Shown piece by piece: positions 7,292 through 15,854 of a stretch of DNA of 30,445 nt. Within the stretch, counting starts at the first letter, position 1; every line of letters starts with the position of its first letter. The notes under the pieces are model-generated. The model was not told the origin of the DNA and searched no databases. It saw nothing but the letters and a program-made list of their open reading frames with translations. The stretch comes from a virus. The stretch is from positions 1-30,445 of IMG/VR virus record IMGVR_UViG_3300035698_020642. One strand, given 5' to 3'. Both the position numbers and the translations under genes were made by a program.

Positions 7292-8236
7292 CTAGGTACT
7301 GAGCACGTCGCTAAAGAGGAAGCCTGCGTCTGCGCCCACCAATTCCGGCGACCGTTCATCGGTCACACCAGCGACCCAGCTTTTGCGGCTGCGTTCCCAT
7401 GCCATCGGTTCGACAAAGGGATGCCCGGCCAGTTGGTAGGTGTAGCCATAGGACGGCACACGAGCGCTTTGCTCTGCGCCCTGCGGCACATACGCCATGA
7501 CCGCGCTATCGCCCCAGACGTCAACAAAATCGCTTGCGTCATCTTCCGCATAGACGGATCGGGCCACTGCGACTTTATCAAAACCCCAATAGCGCGCGAG
7601 AATGTCTGTCGTCAGGCTGTCGCTGGAGGTGTACTTGGTTTTTTCCTGCAGCTTGGTATTGTTGTCGAGCGCGCGGAATTGCGGCGACGTGATGACCATC
7701 ACGTTTGGATCGCGCCCCGTCCGCTTGCGCACTGCTTCTTTGCCATCATTGATTTGCGCTTTGGTGTCCGCAGCGGGATCATCCCACTGATCGCTCCCAG
7801 CAAGCGTCTGCTTGTTGTTTGCACCGTAGTTGCCAGCGGTTGTGGCAAGTTGTGCCGCCTGCACCTCTTCGTCCAATGACATCACGTCTTGAACTACGCG
7901 AACCGCTTCTTGTTGCAACCGGATGCCGGGCCCTTGTTCCGCTTCCGAGACATATTCCCGTGGCACCAGCGCATCGAGAGCATATTGGTTGAGCGCTGCG
8001 GGCAGGCCTTCGTACCCAAAGACAATCTCTTTGGTGGCGGAGCCAGGCGCGCGTCGGGTGTTATAGAGCTGGAAGCCCTCTTTCCCGAACTCAATGCGCT
8101 TGAAGCCGCGAACCGGAACCTGAACACGTGGGAAAAGGATATGCCCGATGCGTTCAGCATGAGTATAGCCACGCGCGGATTGGCTGAGGATTGGATCAAC
8201 GACGCGAGCGCCGGAAATAGTTAGAGGCGGTGCCAT
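7292..8236 (-). CDS. Major capsid protein
   Basis: This 314-residue protein has a good Shine-Dalgarno (AGGAG). The pattern fits the capsid proteins of siphovirus-type Mu-like phages: an N-terminal segment with YTHAERIGHILFPRVQVP and RIEFGKEGFQLYNTRRAPG, a central DLEEV-like helix (DVMSLDEEVQAAQLATT), TGRDPNVMVITSPQFRAL, and a late PSYGYTYQLAGHPFVEPMAW. It follows the protease/scaffold and decoration genes, the standard head order. It is not closely like Mu gpT itself. An HK97-type fold is expected from the family but not shown here. Confidence 0.85.
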   Translation of the reverse strand: MAPPLTISGARVVDPILSQSARGYTHAERIGHILFPRVQVPVRGFKRIEFGKEGFQLYNTRRAPGSATKEIVFGYEGLPAALNQYALDALVPREYVSEAEQGPGIRLQQEAVRVVQDVMSLDEEVQAAQLATTAGNYGANNKQTLAGSDQWDDPAADTKAQINDGKEAVRKRTGRDPNVMVITSPQFRALDNNTKLQEKTKYTSSDSLTTDILARYWGFDKVAVARSVYAEDDASDFVDVWGDSAVMAYVPQGAEQSARVPSYGYTYQLAGHPFVEPMAWERSRKSWVAGVTDERSPELVGADAGFLFSDVLST

Positions 8237-8272
8237 GGAAAATGTCTCCTGGTTGGCGTTAGCAGTTGTTGA

Positions 8273-8692
8273 TTAGCGGCGAAGGTGAACTTCGTGGAAC
8301 TCACCGGCCGCACCTGATGCTTCCAGCGCATCGGCAAACACATACTCTGGTAAGTCAGCACCTTCGAGCACGGCGCCATTCGCGGCACTGGAGGTCACAG
8401 CCGTGGCCCCCGCCGTAACTTCCAAAGCGCCCGTCACGGGAATTGCCCGGCCTTGCGCATCCATCATTAAGCTGTCGCCGATGGCATAGGCTGCGCCAGT
8501 TTCGGCAACACTTGTGCCGGACGTTGCAGCATCGCTGGCTTCGGCATCTGCAGCAGCGCGTTGTGCGATGCCTTGGATTTTCTGGCCAACGACCGTGGCT
8601 TCTGCCCCGTCATATCCAACGCCGCGATAGGCGCGCACGGCACCACTGGCGAGGTAAGTGAGGAACTGTTTGGGGGCTGATTGGCGTCCCAT
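8273..8692 (-). CDS. Head decoration / capsid cement protein (DUF2190-like)
   Basis: This 139-residue protein has Shine-Dalgarno AAAGGAG. The composition is Ala, Gly, Thr and Val with a beta-rich pattern: VRAYRGVGYDGAEATVV, YAIGDSLMMDAQGRAIPVTGALEVTAG, and DLPEYVFADALEASGAAGEFHEVHL. This suits the small trimeric decoration proteins placed just before the capsid gene in many phages. It would sit on the outer shell and stabilise it. The family name is from pattern and position only. Confidence 0.65.
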   Translation of the reverse strand: MGRQSAPKQFLTYLASGAVRAYRGVGYDGAEATVVGQKIQGIAQRAAADAEASDAATSGTSVAETGAAYAIGDSLMMDAQGRAIPVTGALEVTAGATAVTSSAANGAVLEGADLPEYVFADALEASGAAGEFHEVHLRR

Positions 8693-8719
8693 GATAATCT
8701 CCTTTTCCCGAGGTCGGGG

Positions 8720-9874
8720 TTAGCGCACGCCGACTGCGCTGAGCGCGGCGTCATAGGTTGTGTTTGGATGAGCCGTTTGATAGGCGAGCGCCTTGTTGTG
8801 CAACGCCAACCGTTCCGCATCGACGGTCGAACCAGTGGGGGCCGCAAAGTCAGCGGTCAATGGCCCGTCACCTTCTTCTGCAGACTGCTCAGAAAAATCG
8901 ACGAGGGTGCCGCTCTTTTTCAAGAGGCCCAGGAACCATTCGCGCGGCGTCACTTTTACAACGCCGTCGCCCTCACCAAACTCTGCGGTCGTGGCACCAT
9001 CAAGCTGAGCCATGAAATCCAAGGCCTCCTGCTTGATGCCAGGTGCAAGCGTGCCTGCATCGATCAATACCTGCAGCTCTCGCGCATTATCAGCGCGGTC
9101 GGTTTTCTTTGTTCGTTCCGAGAAATCAGCCTGCTGCTGCTTGAGAGCATCCTGATCGGCGGTGAGTTGTGTGGCCTCGGCGGCCAATTGTTCTGGTGTC
9201 TTAGGCACGGGTGTGTCCCTTCCATCATGTTCTGAAAATGCGGGGTCGTTTGTATCGGCGTTGTTGGCCTGCTCCATCAACCGTCCGGCTGTCTTGAACA
9301 GATCCTCCACCGCCCAGGTGTCGATGGCTTTATCGGCTTCTTCCTCGCCACGTTCAGAGACAAGAAACTCTCGGAACGCCTGAGCCAATCGACCAATCGA
9401 AGACATGGCCCACGACATGCTGCGCAGATTTTCTTCTTCGCCGAACTCGACAGTCATGAATTCACTGGCACCGCCCGCGAACTCAACGGGCTTCATGCCC
9501 TTAACTGCTGGAGCCGCCGCACCAAGAAAGGCGCAGTGGCGAAGGTAAAAAACATCCGGGTTGGGATTTCCAGGCACGCCCTTGAGATAGAATGAGGCGG
9601 AGCGTTTTTTGAAACGTCCACCGCTGACCATTTCCGAGAAGGCTGCGTCTACCTGGTTAGGGACCGCCATCAAATTTTCGCCATCAGCAACCAGGGATGC
9701 AACCCAACCGTATGCAGGCGCGTCATCTTTGGGGTGGCCTATTACGATGGGTGCTTCATGGAGGGCTGGATCATAAGCGGCAGCCGAGGCGGCAAGATCC
9801 GCTTCCGACAAGGTAACGCTCGCACCGGAGCTGGCAACGTGTGTACCTGATCGAAAAATTTGAAACTGCTTCAC
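8720..9874 (-). CDS. Head maturation protease/scaffold (Mu gpI-like)
   Basis: This 384-residue protein starts at a GTG. The N-terminal domain matches Mu-type gpI: IFRSGTHVASSG, LSEADLAASAAAYDPALHEAPIVIGHP, PAYGWVASL, and RFKKRSASFYL. The middle and C-terminal region is rich in Glu, Gln and Ala and probably coiled coil (AAEATQLTADQDALKQQQADF), as expected for the scaffold part. It would direct procapsid assembly and then process head proteins. It is the first gene after the 327-base gap that holds a CCCGACA palindrome, the place where Mu has its PI late promoter. Confidence 0.85.
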   Translation of the reverse strand: MKQFQIFRSGTHVASSGASVTLSEADLAASAAAYDPALHEAPIVIGHPKDDAPAYGWVASLVADGENLMAVPNQVDAAFSEMVSGGRFKKRSASFYLKGVPGNPNPDVFYLRHCAFLGAAAPAVKGMKPVEFAGGASEFMTVEFGEEENLRSMSWAMSSIGRLAQAFREFLVSERGEEEADKAIDTWAVEDLFKTAGRLMEQANNADTNDPAFSEHDGRDTPVPKTPEQLAAEATQLTADQDALKQQQADFSERTKKTDRADNARELQVLIDAGTLAPGIKQEALDFMAQLDGATTAEFGEGDGVVKVTPREWFLGLLKKSGTLVDFSEQSAEEGDGPLTADFAAPTGSTVDAERLALHNKALAYQTAHPNTTYDAALSAVGVR

Positions 9875-9939
9875 TTGTGAGCCCGCTCGTTATGTGACTT
9901 GATAGGGACACCTTCTTCCCGATCCCAAAACGAAAACAT

Positions 9940-9955
9940 CCCGACAGTTGTCGGG
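9940..9955. promoter_or_regulatory. Palindrome CCCGACA-GT-TGTCGGG, candidate activator site
   Basis: This is a 7-bp perfect inverted repeat with a 2-base centre, about 65 bases before the protease/scaffold start. The same arms with a different centre (AA) occur at 16668-16685 before the lysis operon. Both lie upstream of leading late genes and no T-run follows on the transcribed strand, so a regulator binding site fits better than an intrinsic terminator. The Mor-type protein at 16690-17070 is the obvious candidate to bind it. Confidence 0.55.
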
Positions 9956-10054
9956 GTGATCACGCTTGCCCATCCCTCGGCGGCCCCTGCCAAATCTCTG
10001 CTTTTCCAACCGTCGGATGAAACCAGCGCCCAATATCAGGCAAACAGCCCCCTA

Positions 10055-10084
10055 AACGCCTTCAAGAGCGTTGCAAAAGGCGTT
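10055..10084. repeat. Inverted repeat AACGCCTT / AAGGCGTT
   Basis: Two 8-base arms are separated by 14 bases in the gap after the gpF-like gene. TGCAACGC-type copies also occur within the loop. It could be a weak terminator for the upstream head transcript. On the minus strand no T-run follows the stem, so this is uncertain. Confidence 0.3.
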
Positions 10085-10201
10085 GCAGGATTTTTCAGCC
10101 CCAACGGTGGCAGAGCAAGACCGCTCAGGCGCTCACGAGGGCTCTATCGGGATTTAGAGAAAATGGGGGTGAGTTGCTAGAAATCAGGCGCAGATAGGAT
10201 C

Positions 10202-10918
10202 TCAGGTGCCCCGAAGACCGGGAGGCTCCGTGGCGGGCATGCCAGGGTTCCAGGCAAAGCCCGGATCAATTCCCTCTGGCACTTCGATAGCGACTTTACC
10301 TTCCGGCGTATTCACTTCCGCATCGCGCATCTTTATCTCAGGAGCCTTTTCAGAAACTTCTAAACCAAATCGTTTCAGGTCGCGCTGCCCAAGCGACTGC
10401 AGCCGACACCGGCAGCCCCACCCGTTGGGCGGACCGTGAGTTTTCCAGAAAGGATCGTCAACCGGCAGCACCGTGTCATGCCAGCTTTTGTGCTCCGGCC
10501 GCGTATTGTCATCATCAACCGCCACGTACCGCACATAAGGCCGCTGTTTTTTCAGGCGCTCGATCTGTTGCCACCGCCCGTTGGCATAGGTGGTCCGCAT
10601 GTTGGTTTGAAATATCACGCGGCTCCGCCATCCGCGCCCGCCGTTATAGCTCCACCCGTGTCGCTGCACGATCTGGTCAAACTCTTTTCGGAAGTCGCCA
10701 AGCGTCTTGCCTTCAGCAATCGCTTCCGTCACGGCCCCATGAAAGTCCGCGACCAGGTCGTCCTTCATCGCCCCCGCGATGACAAAGGATCTGGCATGTT
10801 GGTCTTGCCAAATATCGGTCCAACCACGCGTGCCCAGGCGAAGTTTAGCTTTCAAGAAATCAATGGCTTCTTTGAAATGAACCGGCTCAGCTTTCAAGGA
10901 CGCGACGGAACCGGGCAT
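10202..10918 (-). CDS. Head morphogenesis protein (Mu gpF-like, SPP1 gp7 family)
   Basis: This 238-residue protein carries the family core near residues 105-185: RVIFQTNMRTTYANGRWQQI, then DDDNTRPEHKSWHDTVLP, FWKTHGPPNGWGCRC. The paired cysteines in GWGCRC and the PEH-W-H pattern are hallmarks of the Mu F-like domain. In relatives it is a minor head component acting with the portal. At 238 residues it is short compared with Mu gpF, which has a long C-terminal extension, so this may be the minimal form. It begins four bases after the portal stop. Confidence 0.85.
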   Translation of the reverse strand: MPGSVASLKAEPVHFKEAIDFLKAKLRLGTRGWTDIWQDQHARSFVIAGAMKDDLVADFHGAVTEAIAEGKTLGDFRKEFDQIVQRHGWSYNGGRGWRSRVIFQTNMRTTYANGRWQQIERLKKQRPYVRYVAVDDDNTRPEHKSWHDTVLPVDDPFWKTHGPPNGWGCRCRLQSLGQRDLKRFGLEVSEKAPEIKMRDAEVNTPEGKVAIEVPEGIDPGFAWNPGMPATEPPGLRGT

Positions 10919-10921
10919 AGA

Positions 10922-12412
10922 TCAATTCCCATCCTCAACATCTGCACGCCCGGTAAGTTGGGCGAGCGCCATGCCTTCGCGCATCAGCGCTGCGAACTCA
11001 TCGAGCGGCAATGCTTTGCCGATTTGCTCCAGGCTTTCCTGAAACTCTGCAAGCGAGTTTGCCTTGTCGAGCGCTTTACGAACATGGGTGATCAATGCCG
11101 TTTGCACTGGCGCTGCAACGCCTTCGACATTCCCCACCAACCCGTCCACCTCATCGGGCGTATTCTCCGAAAAGGCGGGGCTTGGATTGCCGGGAAGGCC
11201 CGGCAACACCTGCGGCGCAGTTGGCGGGACAGGCACCCGCTCATAGCCGGAGCCATAGACCTCTGCCACCCGTTCCTCGGTAGGCCGATAGCCCATTTTA
11301 AAGAGCCTCTCGTCACGTTCGGAAGCCGCATTTAGATCTTCCTGCTGTTCAAGCTTGCGATAGACGCGGGGGAGCTTGGCCGTTGGATAGTTCCACTCTG
11401 TCACCCAACGCGCTGGGCCTCGGTTGAAGCTCCCGCACACCAGGTCAGCGTCTGATTTTGTGACTTCTTCCCGCACATCCATATGCGCACTGGCATTCCC
11501 GGACCCGATGCCGGTTGCCTTTGCATCCGTGGTCATGGTCTGACTTAGAATAACTTTCGTGATAGCCCCTTCGACCCGATCATAGAACGCGCCATAATCA
11601 ATCGATCCTGGGCGCGACGCCTCCAACAGGTCCAACGCCATCCCGTCTGGAATGATCAGCGCGCTGTCGGTTTGGATGGCCATCGCTGCCTGAAGCAATT
11701 TGTTCTGATCTTCCTTCGTCGCATCCTTGCCAAATTTGCCCACCGTGGTTGGCTGGCCAAACTTGTCCTGGTAGAATGCCCAGAATTTGACGTTGTTCTT
11801 TTTCAGCCATACAGGCCAGTAACAATAATACCCAAGCCCACGGCCATAGGGTTCATCGTTATTGTCGGCGCCAGCTGAGTAGCTCCAGAACTTGCGTGGC
11901 CCCAGCAACTCCCCTTCAACCTGGTCGGCAAGCGTTAGCAATCGAAGGCCGCCCTGCATGTCCCAGCGAAAGCGTTTTGCTTTGCGCACCATAATGTCGT
12001 CGATGACCCACTGCGCGCCGTCCTTCTCGTACAGGCATTCCGAAACACCGTACCCATAGAACAAGCCCTGCAGCATCATCTCGGTCGTCTCATCAAACTC
12101 AAGGTTGCTGAGTTGATCCTTGAGCGAGGCGGCCGCCATAAGGCTGGCCCTGTCATCTCCACCCGGCAGCACTTCCCATTCTGCCGCAATCACCGCGCGC
12201 TTACGCTGCTGAAAACAACTCTGCACCTGGTCGTCGCGCAGCAACTCCTCATAGACCTCCAGATTGCCACCATGGGCGGCGAGGATCGGATCGCCATTAA
12301 CACGCATCGTTCCAAAATAGCCGACCGTTATGTCGCGCCCATCTCCGCTGGTCGCAACTTGTCCGAGTTCCGGCGTGGCAACAGCTGCATCCTGGCTAAT
12401 GTCTTCGGCCAT
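10922..12412 (-). CDS. Portal protein (DUF935, Mu gp29-like)
   Basis: This protein has 496 residues from the ATG at 12412; a TTG two codons upstream is less likely. Features of Mu-type portals are visible: DPILAAHGGNLEVYEELLRDDQVQSCFQQRKRAVIAAEWEV, LQGLFYGYGVSECLYE, then FWAFYQDKFGQPTTVGKF and SQTMTTDAKATGIGSGNASAHMDVREEV. It would form the dodecameric ring at one head vertex through which DNA is pumped. It follows the large terminase gene, separated from its stop by two bases. Confidence 0.9.
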   Translation of the reverse strand: MAEDISQDAAVATPELGQVATSGDGRDITVGYFGTMRVNGDPILAAHGGNLEVYEELLRDDQVQSCFQQRKRAVIAAEWEVLPGGDDRASLMAAASLKDQLSNLEFDETTEMMLQGLFYGYGVSECLYEKDGAQWVIDDIMVRKAKRFRWDMQGGLRLLTLADQVEGELLGPRKFWSYSAGADNNDEPYGRGLGYYCYWPVWLKKNNVKFWAFYQDKFGQPTTVGKFGKDATKEDQNKLLQAAMAIQTDSALIIPDGMALDLLEASRPGSIDYGAFYDRVEGAITKVILSQTMTTDAKATGIGSGNASAHMDVREEVTKSDADLVCGSFNRGPARWVTEWNYPTAKLPRVYRKLEQQEDLNAASERDERLFKMGYRPTEERVAEVYGSGYERVPVPPTAPQVLPGLPGNPSPAFSENTPDEVDGLVGNVEGVAAPVQTALITHVRKALDKANSLAEFQESLEQIGKALPLDEFAALMREGMALAQLTGRADVEDGN

Positions 12413-12414
12413 GA

Positions 12415-13905
12415 TCAATATCCATCCATGTTGTTGCTGCCTGGCATCGTGCCCCAGCCGGTATCGGTCGCGCGCTGCGAGGAGGCCGCGCCGTAGGTGC
12501 CAGCGCTTGCTCTCTTTTGCCCGCTGCTCTGAAAATCAATGACAGACCCGCCGACCTCCGCCGCGCGGCACGCAAGCGCTGCCGCCCAAAAGAGATCTGC
12601 ATGCACCGAGCCAGTCTCCACAAGACCTGAACCAGATCCGCCTGTCCGCTTGATGGCTCGAAAATCTGCTCGGATAACGGGGTCATTGGGCCACCGGATC
12701 AACCCTGCCTCGGTGCGCTGTCGCAGCGATGTGGCAAGGTCTATTTTTGCAGGGGCGGTGAACAACTGACCCGTCACCCGCAAACTGCCGAGCCGGTTCT
12801 TTGCATCCTCGACAACTTTTTCACCCATGCCCGTCTGGTCAATCCAGCACGACGCGACCCTGTAGTCTGCGAACATCTGATCCAGTGCGTCGTCTTGGGC
12901 TTTGAATGTCGCTTTGACAGCTTCATATCGGTCGCGCAACCAAAGCACGTTGCCCACAAGTTCAAAGGGCCAAATGACGGCCTTGTCATTTCGGATTGCA
13001 ATGTCACGCCCTATATAAACCAGGCCTTGCTGGTAGAGAGCAGGCTTGCCCGCGTCCACATGTTGGCAAGCGGACACGTCTTCAGGTTTGAGCCATGCCC
13101 CTGAACCCGACTTAGGTATACAATCCAGCTCTTCACCAGCGTCGTCCCCATACAAAGAATAGATGCTCTCTATCCATTCTTTCTTTGGGAGAATTTTTCC
13201 GTGGGAGACAAGCTTGACGCGCTCATAAAGGCCGTCCGCAATAGCGTCTCGAAATGTTATTTGGTAGGCGGTTCCATCGCGCTTCTTTGCCCGCACCTCA
13301 TCGAGCAACTGGCTAAATGAGTTATCAATGCCGTCATGTGTGGAGACAATGACGACTTGGCCACCCCAGATCAGCAACGCCAGTGCTGCCTTTATGACTT
13401 CATCCAAGCTTTTGTGAAAGGCCGCTTCATCGACAATCACCAGCCCTTGCTTACCACGCAAAACGCGGGCGACGGATGGCAGCGCCACGACTTTGTGGCC
13501 CGACGCAAAACGAACACGAAACCCGGTCACATCGTCTTCGTCTTTGCCACCCTCAAAAACTTCTTCATCCTGTTCGGCGGCTGCCATGTTGAAAGCGCGG
13601 GCAAACATCGCGACCACTTCGATGAACTCGCGCGCCATCTCTTTGTCATAGCCCATGTACCAGGCATCCATACCGCCAGCCGACGTTGCAGTTGCCGCCG
13701 TAAGCGCTGCCTTTGCCGCAAGCGCCCAGGTCAACCCAATGCGGCGCGACTTTTCGATAACCAGCAACGCCGTCGTCGCCATGAGTTGAAAGGTTCGGCT
13801 TTGATAGCGAAGCAAGACCTTCCCCAAAGGTCGATTTTTCAGCCCCTCAGGGATCTCGATTTTAACTTGTGCAAAGGGGCCGACGGGATCGGTCACAGCA
13901 TTCAT
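12415..13905 (-). CDS. Terminase large subunit (Mu gp28-like)
   Basis: This 496-residue protein has an ATPase part with a P-loop-like SRRIGLTW (residues 53-60) and Walker B VIVDEAAF (156-163), followed by IVSTHDG. The C-terminal nuclease part has YIGRDIAIRNDKAVIW, CWIDQTGMGEKVVED and VHADLFWAAAL, with the spaced acidic residues of an RNase H-like nuclease. It would cut and pump DNA during headful packaging from the integrated prophage. The last residues are a Ser/Gly/Ala-rich tail. The start overlaps the small terminase stop by four bases (ATGA). Confidence 0.9.
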   Translation of the reverse strand: MNAVTDPVGPFAQVKIEIPEGLKNRPLGKVLLRYQSRTFQLMATTALLVIEKSRRIGLTWALAAKAALTAATATSAGGMDAWYMGYDKEMAREFIEVVAMFARAFNMAAAEQDEEVFEGGKDEDDVTGFRVRFASGHKVVALPSVARVLRGKQGLVIVDEAAFHKSLDEVIKAALALLIWGGQVVIVSTHDGIDNSFSQLLDEVRAKKRDGTAYQITFRDAIADGLYERVKLVSHGKILPKKEWIESIYSLYGDDAGEELDCIPKSGSGAWLKPEDVSACQHVDAGKPALYQQGLVYIGRDIAIRNDKAVIWPFELVGNVLWLRDRYEAVKATFKAQDDALDQMFADYRVASCWIDQTGMGEKVVEDAKNRLGSLRVTGQLFTAPAKIDLATSLRQRTEAGLIRWPNDPVIRADFRAIKRTGGSGSGLVETGSVHADLFWAAALACRAAEVGGSVIDFQSSGQKRASAGTYGAASSQRATDTGWGTMPGSNNMDGY

Positions 13906-14513
13906 GGGTCCGCCGAACCTTTAGGAGCATCCTCTTCGGTCGGGACACCGAGAATAAGCGCCGTCACATTATCGACAGTTTCTTTGCTCATGCCTTTCTC
14001 GCGCATCCGCTCTTCAACATCATCGCTGACCGTCTTCAAGAACTTGTCGCGTTTCAAAACAGCCGTTGCATAGTTGGTGCCCCGAGCCCGTTCAAGGCGC
14101 TGGAGCGTGAGCGCTGCCTTGCCGAGCATCTCCAAGGAACCCCCTGCGGCATCCAACGGCACATCGGAGATCGCCTCATAGACCAGTATCTTGATCGTTT
14201 CGCCAATCAACAGCCCGACGTCACCTTCCGGCTCAGCCTCCATGCGCTCTGCCCAGACACGAGCAGCCGCACGCACCTCCTTCATGGCTCGGCTATGGCG
14301 GGAGAGCTTCAGCGAGTAACGGCCGAACGAGGATCTCTTAATCCCCTTTATGCCCTTCTCCATCAACCGTTCATTAAATTCGAGGCGTATTTCTTCCGCA
14401 TCGCGGGTGCAGGCGTTCAATTCGCCAATCGCCCAATCAACGTCTACTCGGGCATAGTCTGGCAGCAAATCGATTTTGCTGAGACGACCCCGACCCCGCG
14501 AGCGGCGTGCCAT
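13902..14513 (-). CDS. DUF3486 protein, small terminase subunit (Mu gp27-like)
   Basis: This 203-residue protein begins MARRSRGRGRLSKIDLLPD, typical of DUF3486. It continues with the family pattern of an N-terminal helix-turn-helix-like segment (LNERL-like EFNERLMEKGIKGIKRSSFGRYSLKL) and a helical C-terminal half (LLIGETIKILVYEAI, AALTLQRLERA). In Mu this subunit recognises DNA for packaging. It lies directly between the winged-helix gene and the large subunit, with short overlaps, as in Mu. Confidence 0.88.
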   Translation of the reverse strand: MARRSRGRGRLSKIDLLPDYARVDVDWAIGELNACTRDAEEIRLEFNERLMEKGIKGIKRSSFGRYSLKLSRHSRAMKEVRAAARVWAERMEAEPEGDVGLLIGETIKILVYEAISDVPLDAAGGSLEMLGKAALTLQRLERARGTNYATAVLKRDKFLKTVSDDVEERMREKGMSKETVDNVTALILGVPTEEDAPKGSADP

Positions 14514-14813
14514 CTATTTGCTCCCGTATGAGGGCCGGGCGATACCGTCAATCCACTTGCGCCTGTCAAGGTGGTCAACGCCTGCGTCAGTGAGCGTGGC
14601 GATTGCGTAATCGCTGACTTCGAAGACTTTCACTGCGCCACTTTTCTCGAGCCCGACAATTAGTTCTTTCACATCTTCGCGGTTCATCCGGTGCGCATAG
14701 GCATCAAGACACTTTTGCACCATCACTTCGCTCAATGAACCGTCGTTCTCCTCATGCAAAGCGCGAAGGATAATGAGACGCTGATCTGCCAGTTTTTCTT
14801 CCAGATAACTCAT
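14514..14813 (-). CDS. Small winged-helix-like phage protein (VpaChn25_0724-like)
   Basis: This 99-residue protein's ATG overlaps the DUF2730 stop (ATGA). The sequence (EEKLADQRLIILRALHEENDG, then VQKCLDAYAHRMNREDVKELIVGLEKSGAVKVFE, then AIATLTDAGVDHL) reads as a winged helix, like ArsR-type DNA-binding domains. It matches a group of small proteins found beside the terminase of Mu-like phages. It may help in DNA recognition for packaging or regulate late genes; its exact role is unknown. Confidence 0.75.
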   Translation of the reverse strand: MSYLEEKLADQRLIILRALHEENDGSLSEVMVQKCLDAYAHRMNREDVKELIVGLEKSGAVKVFEVSDYAIATLTDAGVDHLDRRKWIDGIARPSYGSK

Positions 14814-15175
14814 TTGCCGTCCCTACTCATCAGGTGATTATCAATCCGCTCAATACCGCGCCCGAGGTTTCCCAAAAGTTCTCTCATTCCATCAACAACG
14901 CCGCTCACCTTATTGATGCTGTCGCGCATCTCGCTAACCTGAGATTGGTTCGGCAAATGATTAAACTCAGTTTCCAACCGCGTGAACTTGTCTTGCAGTT
15001 CACCTTCAGCTTTTCGACGGCGTTCGTTGTTGTCCTCAACCAATCGTCGCAGATTGTCGGTCTCCTTACGTTGCGATCTGTTCCTCGAAACGTGCCATGT
15101 GTAGACACCCGTCCCAAAAGACATCACAAGCGAGACCATCGCTACAACGGCCAAAATCCAACCAGGCTCAAACAC
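14810..15175 (-). CDS. DUF2730 membrane-anchored coiled-coil protein
   Basis: This 121-residue protein starts at a GTG that shares one base with the upstream stop (TAGTG), with GGAGAG six bases upstream. One transmembrane segment near residues 6-26 (ILAVVAMVSLVMSFGTGVY) is followed by a basic patch and a long coiled coil (LRRLVEDNNERRRKAEGELQ) to residue 110. This matches DUF2730 proteins between the lysis and packaging genes of Mu-like phages. Function is unknown; topology suggests the coiled coil lies in the cytoplasm. Confidence 0.75.
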   Translation of the reverse strand: MFEPGWILAVVAMVSLVMSFGTGVYTWHVSRNRSQRKETDNLRRLVEDNNERRRKAEGELQDKFTRLETEFNHLPNQSQVSEMRDSINKVSGVVDGMRELLGNLGRGIERIDNHLMSRDGK

Positions 15176-15438
15176 TAGTTCTCTCCGTTCACAATTTTCT
15201 CAGCATTCTCTAGACGCGCCGCGCAGTCTGCATGGGCAAACCACAGGGACTTGATCCAAGCGCGCAACTCTCCAACCGTCGCCAAGTTCGACCTGTCGGG
15301 CGCGTCGCGGCACTCAAAAACCTCTGCTGGGATTTCTCGCTCGATAGTGACAAGCCGGACCGGCCCCATCACCGTCTTCGGATCATCGACGCAGCCAGCG
15401 AGAACGAGCATTGCAAGCCCGATGCAAAAACGTTTCAT
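15175..15438 (-). CDS. Outer-membrane spanin lipoprotein (Rz1-like)
   Basis: This 87-residue protein begins with a lipoprotein signal MKRFCIGLAMLVLAGC, whose lipobox LAGC predicts lipidation at Cys16. The start overlaps the stop of the preceding Rz-like gene (ATGA). A small lipoprotein directly coupled to a membrane-anchored coiled-coil gene after the endolysin is the classic o-spanin arrangement. The mature part is not especially proline-rich, unlike lambda Rz1. With its partner it would fuse the inner and outer membranes at lysis. Confidence 0.7.
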   Translation of the reverse strand: MKRFCIGLAMLVLAGCVDDPKTVMGPVRLVTIEREIPAEVFECRDAPDRSNLATVGELRAWIKSLWFAHADCAARLENAEKIVNGEN

Positions 15439-15854
15439 GGGCTGGGCTCCCCCGCCGGCAAGTCTATTGGCAACCCAGTCGGCAAGGTTGATGGCAAGGT
15501 GGCATAGAGCAGATCAATGGTTGCCGCGACGCCAGGGGGAATGGGTTCACTATTGGCGTCACCGTCGCGCCGAATGGCTGCCTCGACCTCGCGCTCTTGA
15601 ACTCCACGCATGACAGCACCTTGCGCTCCAGCTGCAATGGCCGTGGCAATGTATTGGGCGTCCGCAATCGCGACTGCAGCCGTCGCCGCACTTTCTTCGG
15701 AAACCCTCACAGCCCCATCACGCTCACCGCGCGCGGCTTCGCCTTCACCGGCAAGGCGTTCTATTCGCCCACCCATGATTTCGAGCGTCACAAAAAAACT
15801 AGTGCCCGCTCCAACAGCCAAAAATATGAACGCGATCAGCGCATAAATTCTCAT
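15435..15854 (-). CDS. Inner-membrane spanin (Rz-like)
   Basis: This protein has 139 residues from the ATG at 15854, which shares its A with the endolysin stop (TGATG). An N-terminal transmembrane segment (RIYALIAFIFLAVGAGTSFF) is followed by a long periplasmic helical region (GGRIERLAGEGEAARGERDGAVRV, ADAQYIATAIAAGAQ) and a Pro-rich C-terminus. The topology and the coupling to the downstream lipoprotein gene fit an i-spanin. The open frame extends 11 codons upstream into the endolysin gene, but MRIYA is the sensible start. Confidence 0.7.
   Translation of the reverse strand: MRIYALIAFIFLAVGAGTSFFVTLEIMGGRIERLAGEGEAARGERDGAVRVSEESAATAAVAIADAQYIATAIAAGAQGAVMRGVQEREVEAAIRRDGDANSEPIPPGVAATIDLLYATLPSTLPTGLPIDLPAGEPSP

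Larger units (their letters stand above)
9875..10201. other. Non-coding gap before the protease/capsid operon
   Basis: No convincing gene is seen in these 327 bases. The gap holds the palindrome at 9940-9955 and an inverted repeat at 10055-10084. Most other late genes are separated by less than 100 bases, so a gap of this size suggests a promoter region that starts a second late transcript. Confidence 0.6.

Noticed and set aside
9899-10180. Plus-strand 93-codon frame in the gap before the protease gene
   Set aside because: It starts at TTG without a ribosome site, runs against the operon and shows no family features; the gap is better explained as regulatory.
10436-11335. Plus-strand 299-codon frame
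   Set aside because: It is antisense to the gpF-like and portal genes, whose families are clear.
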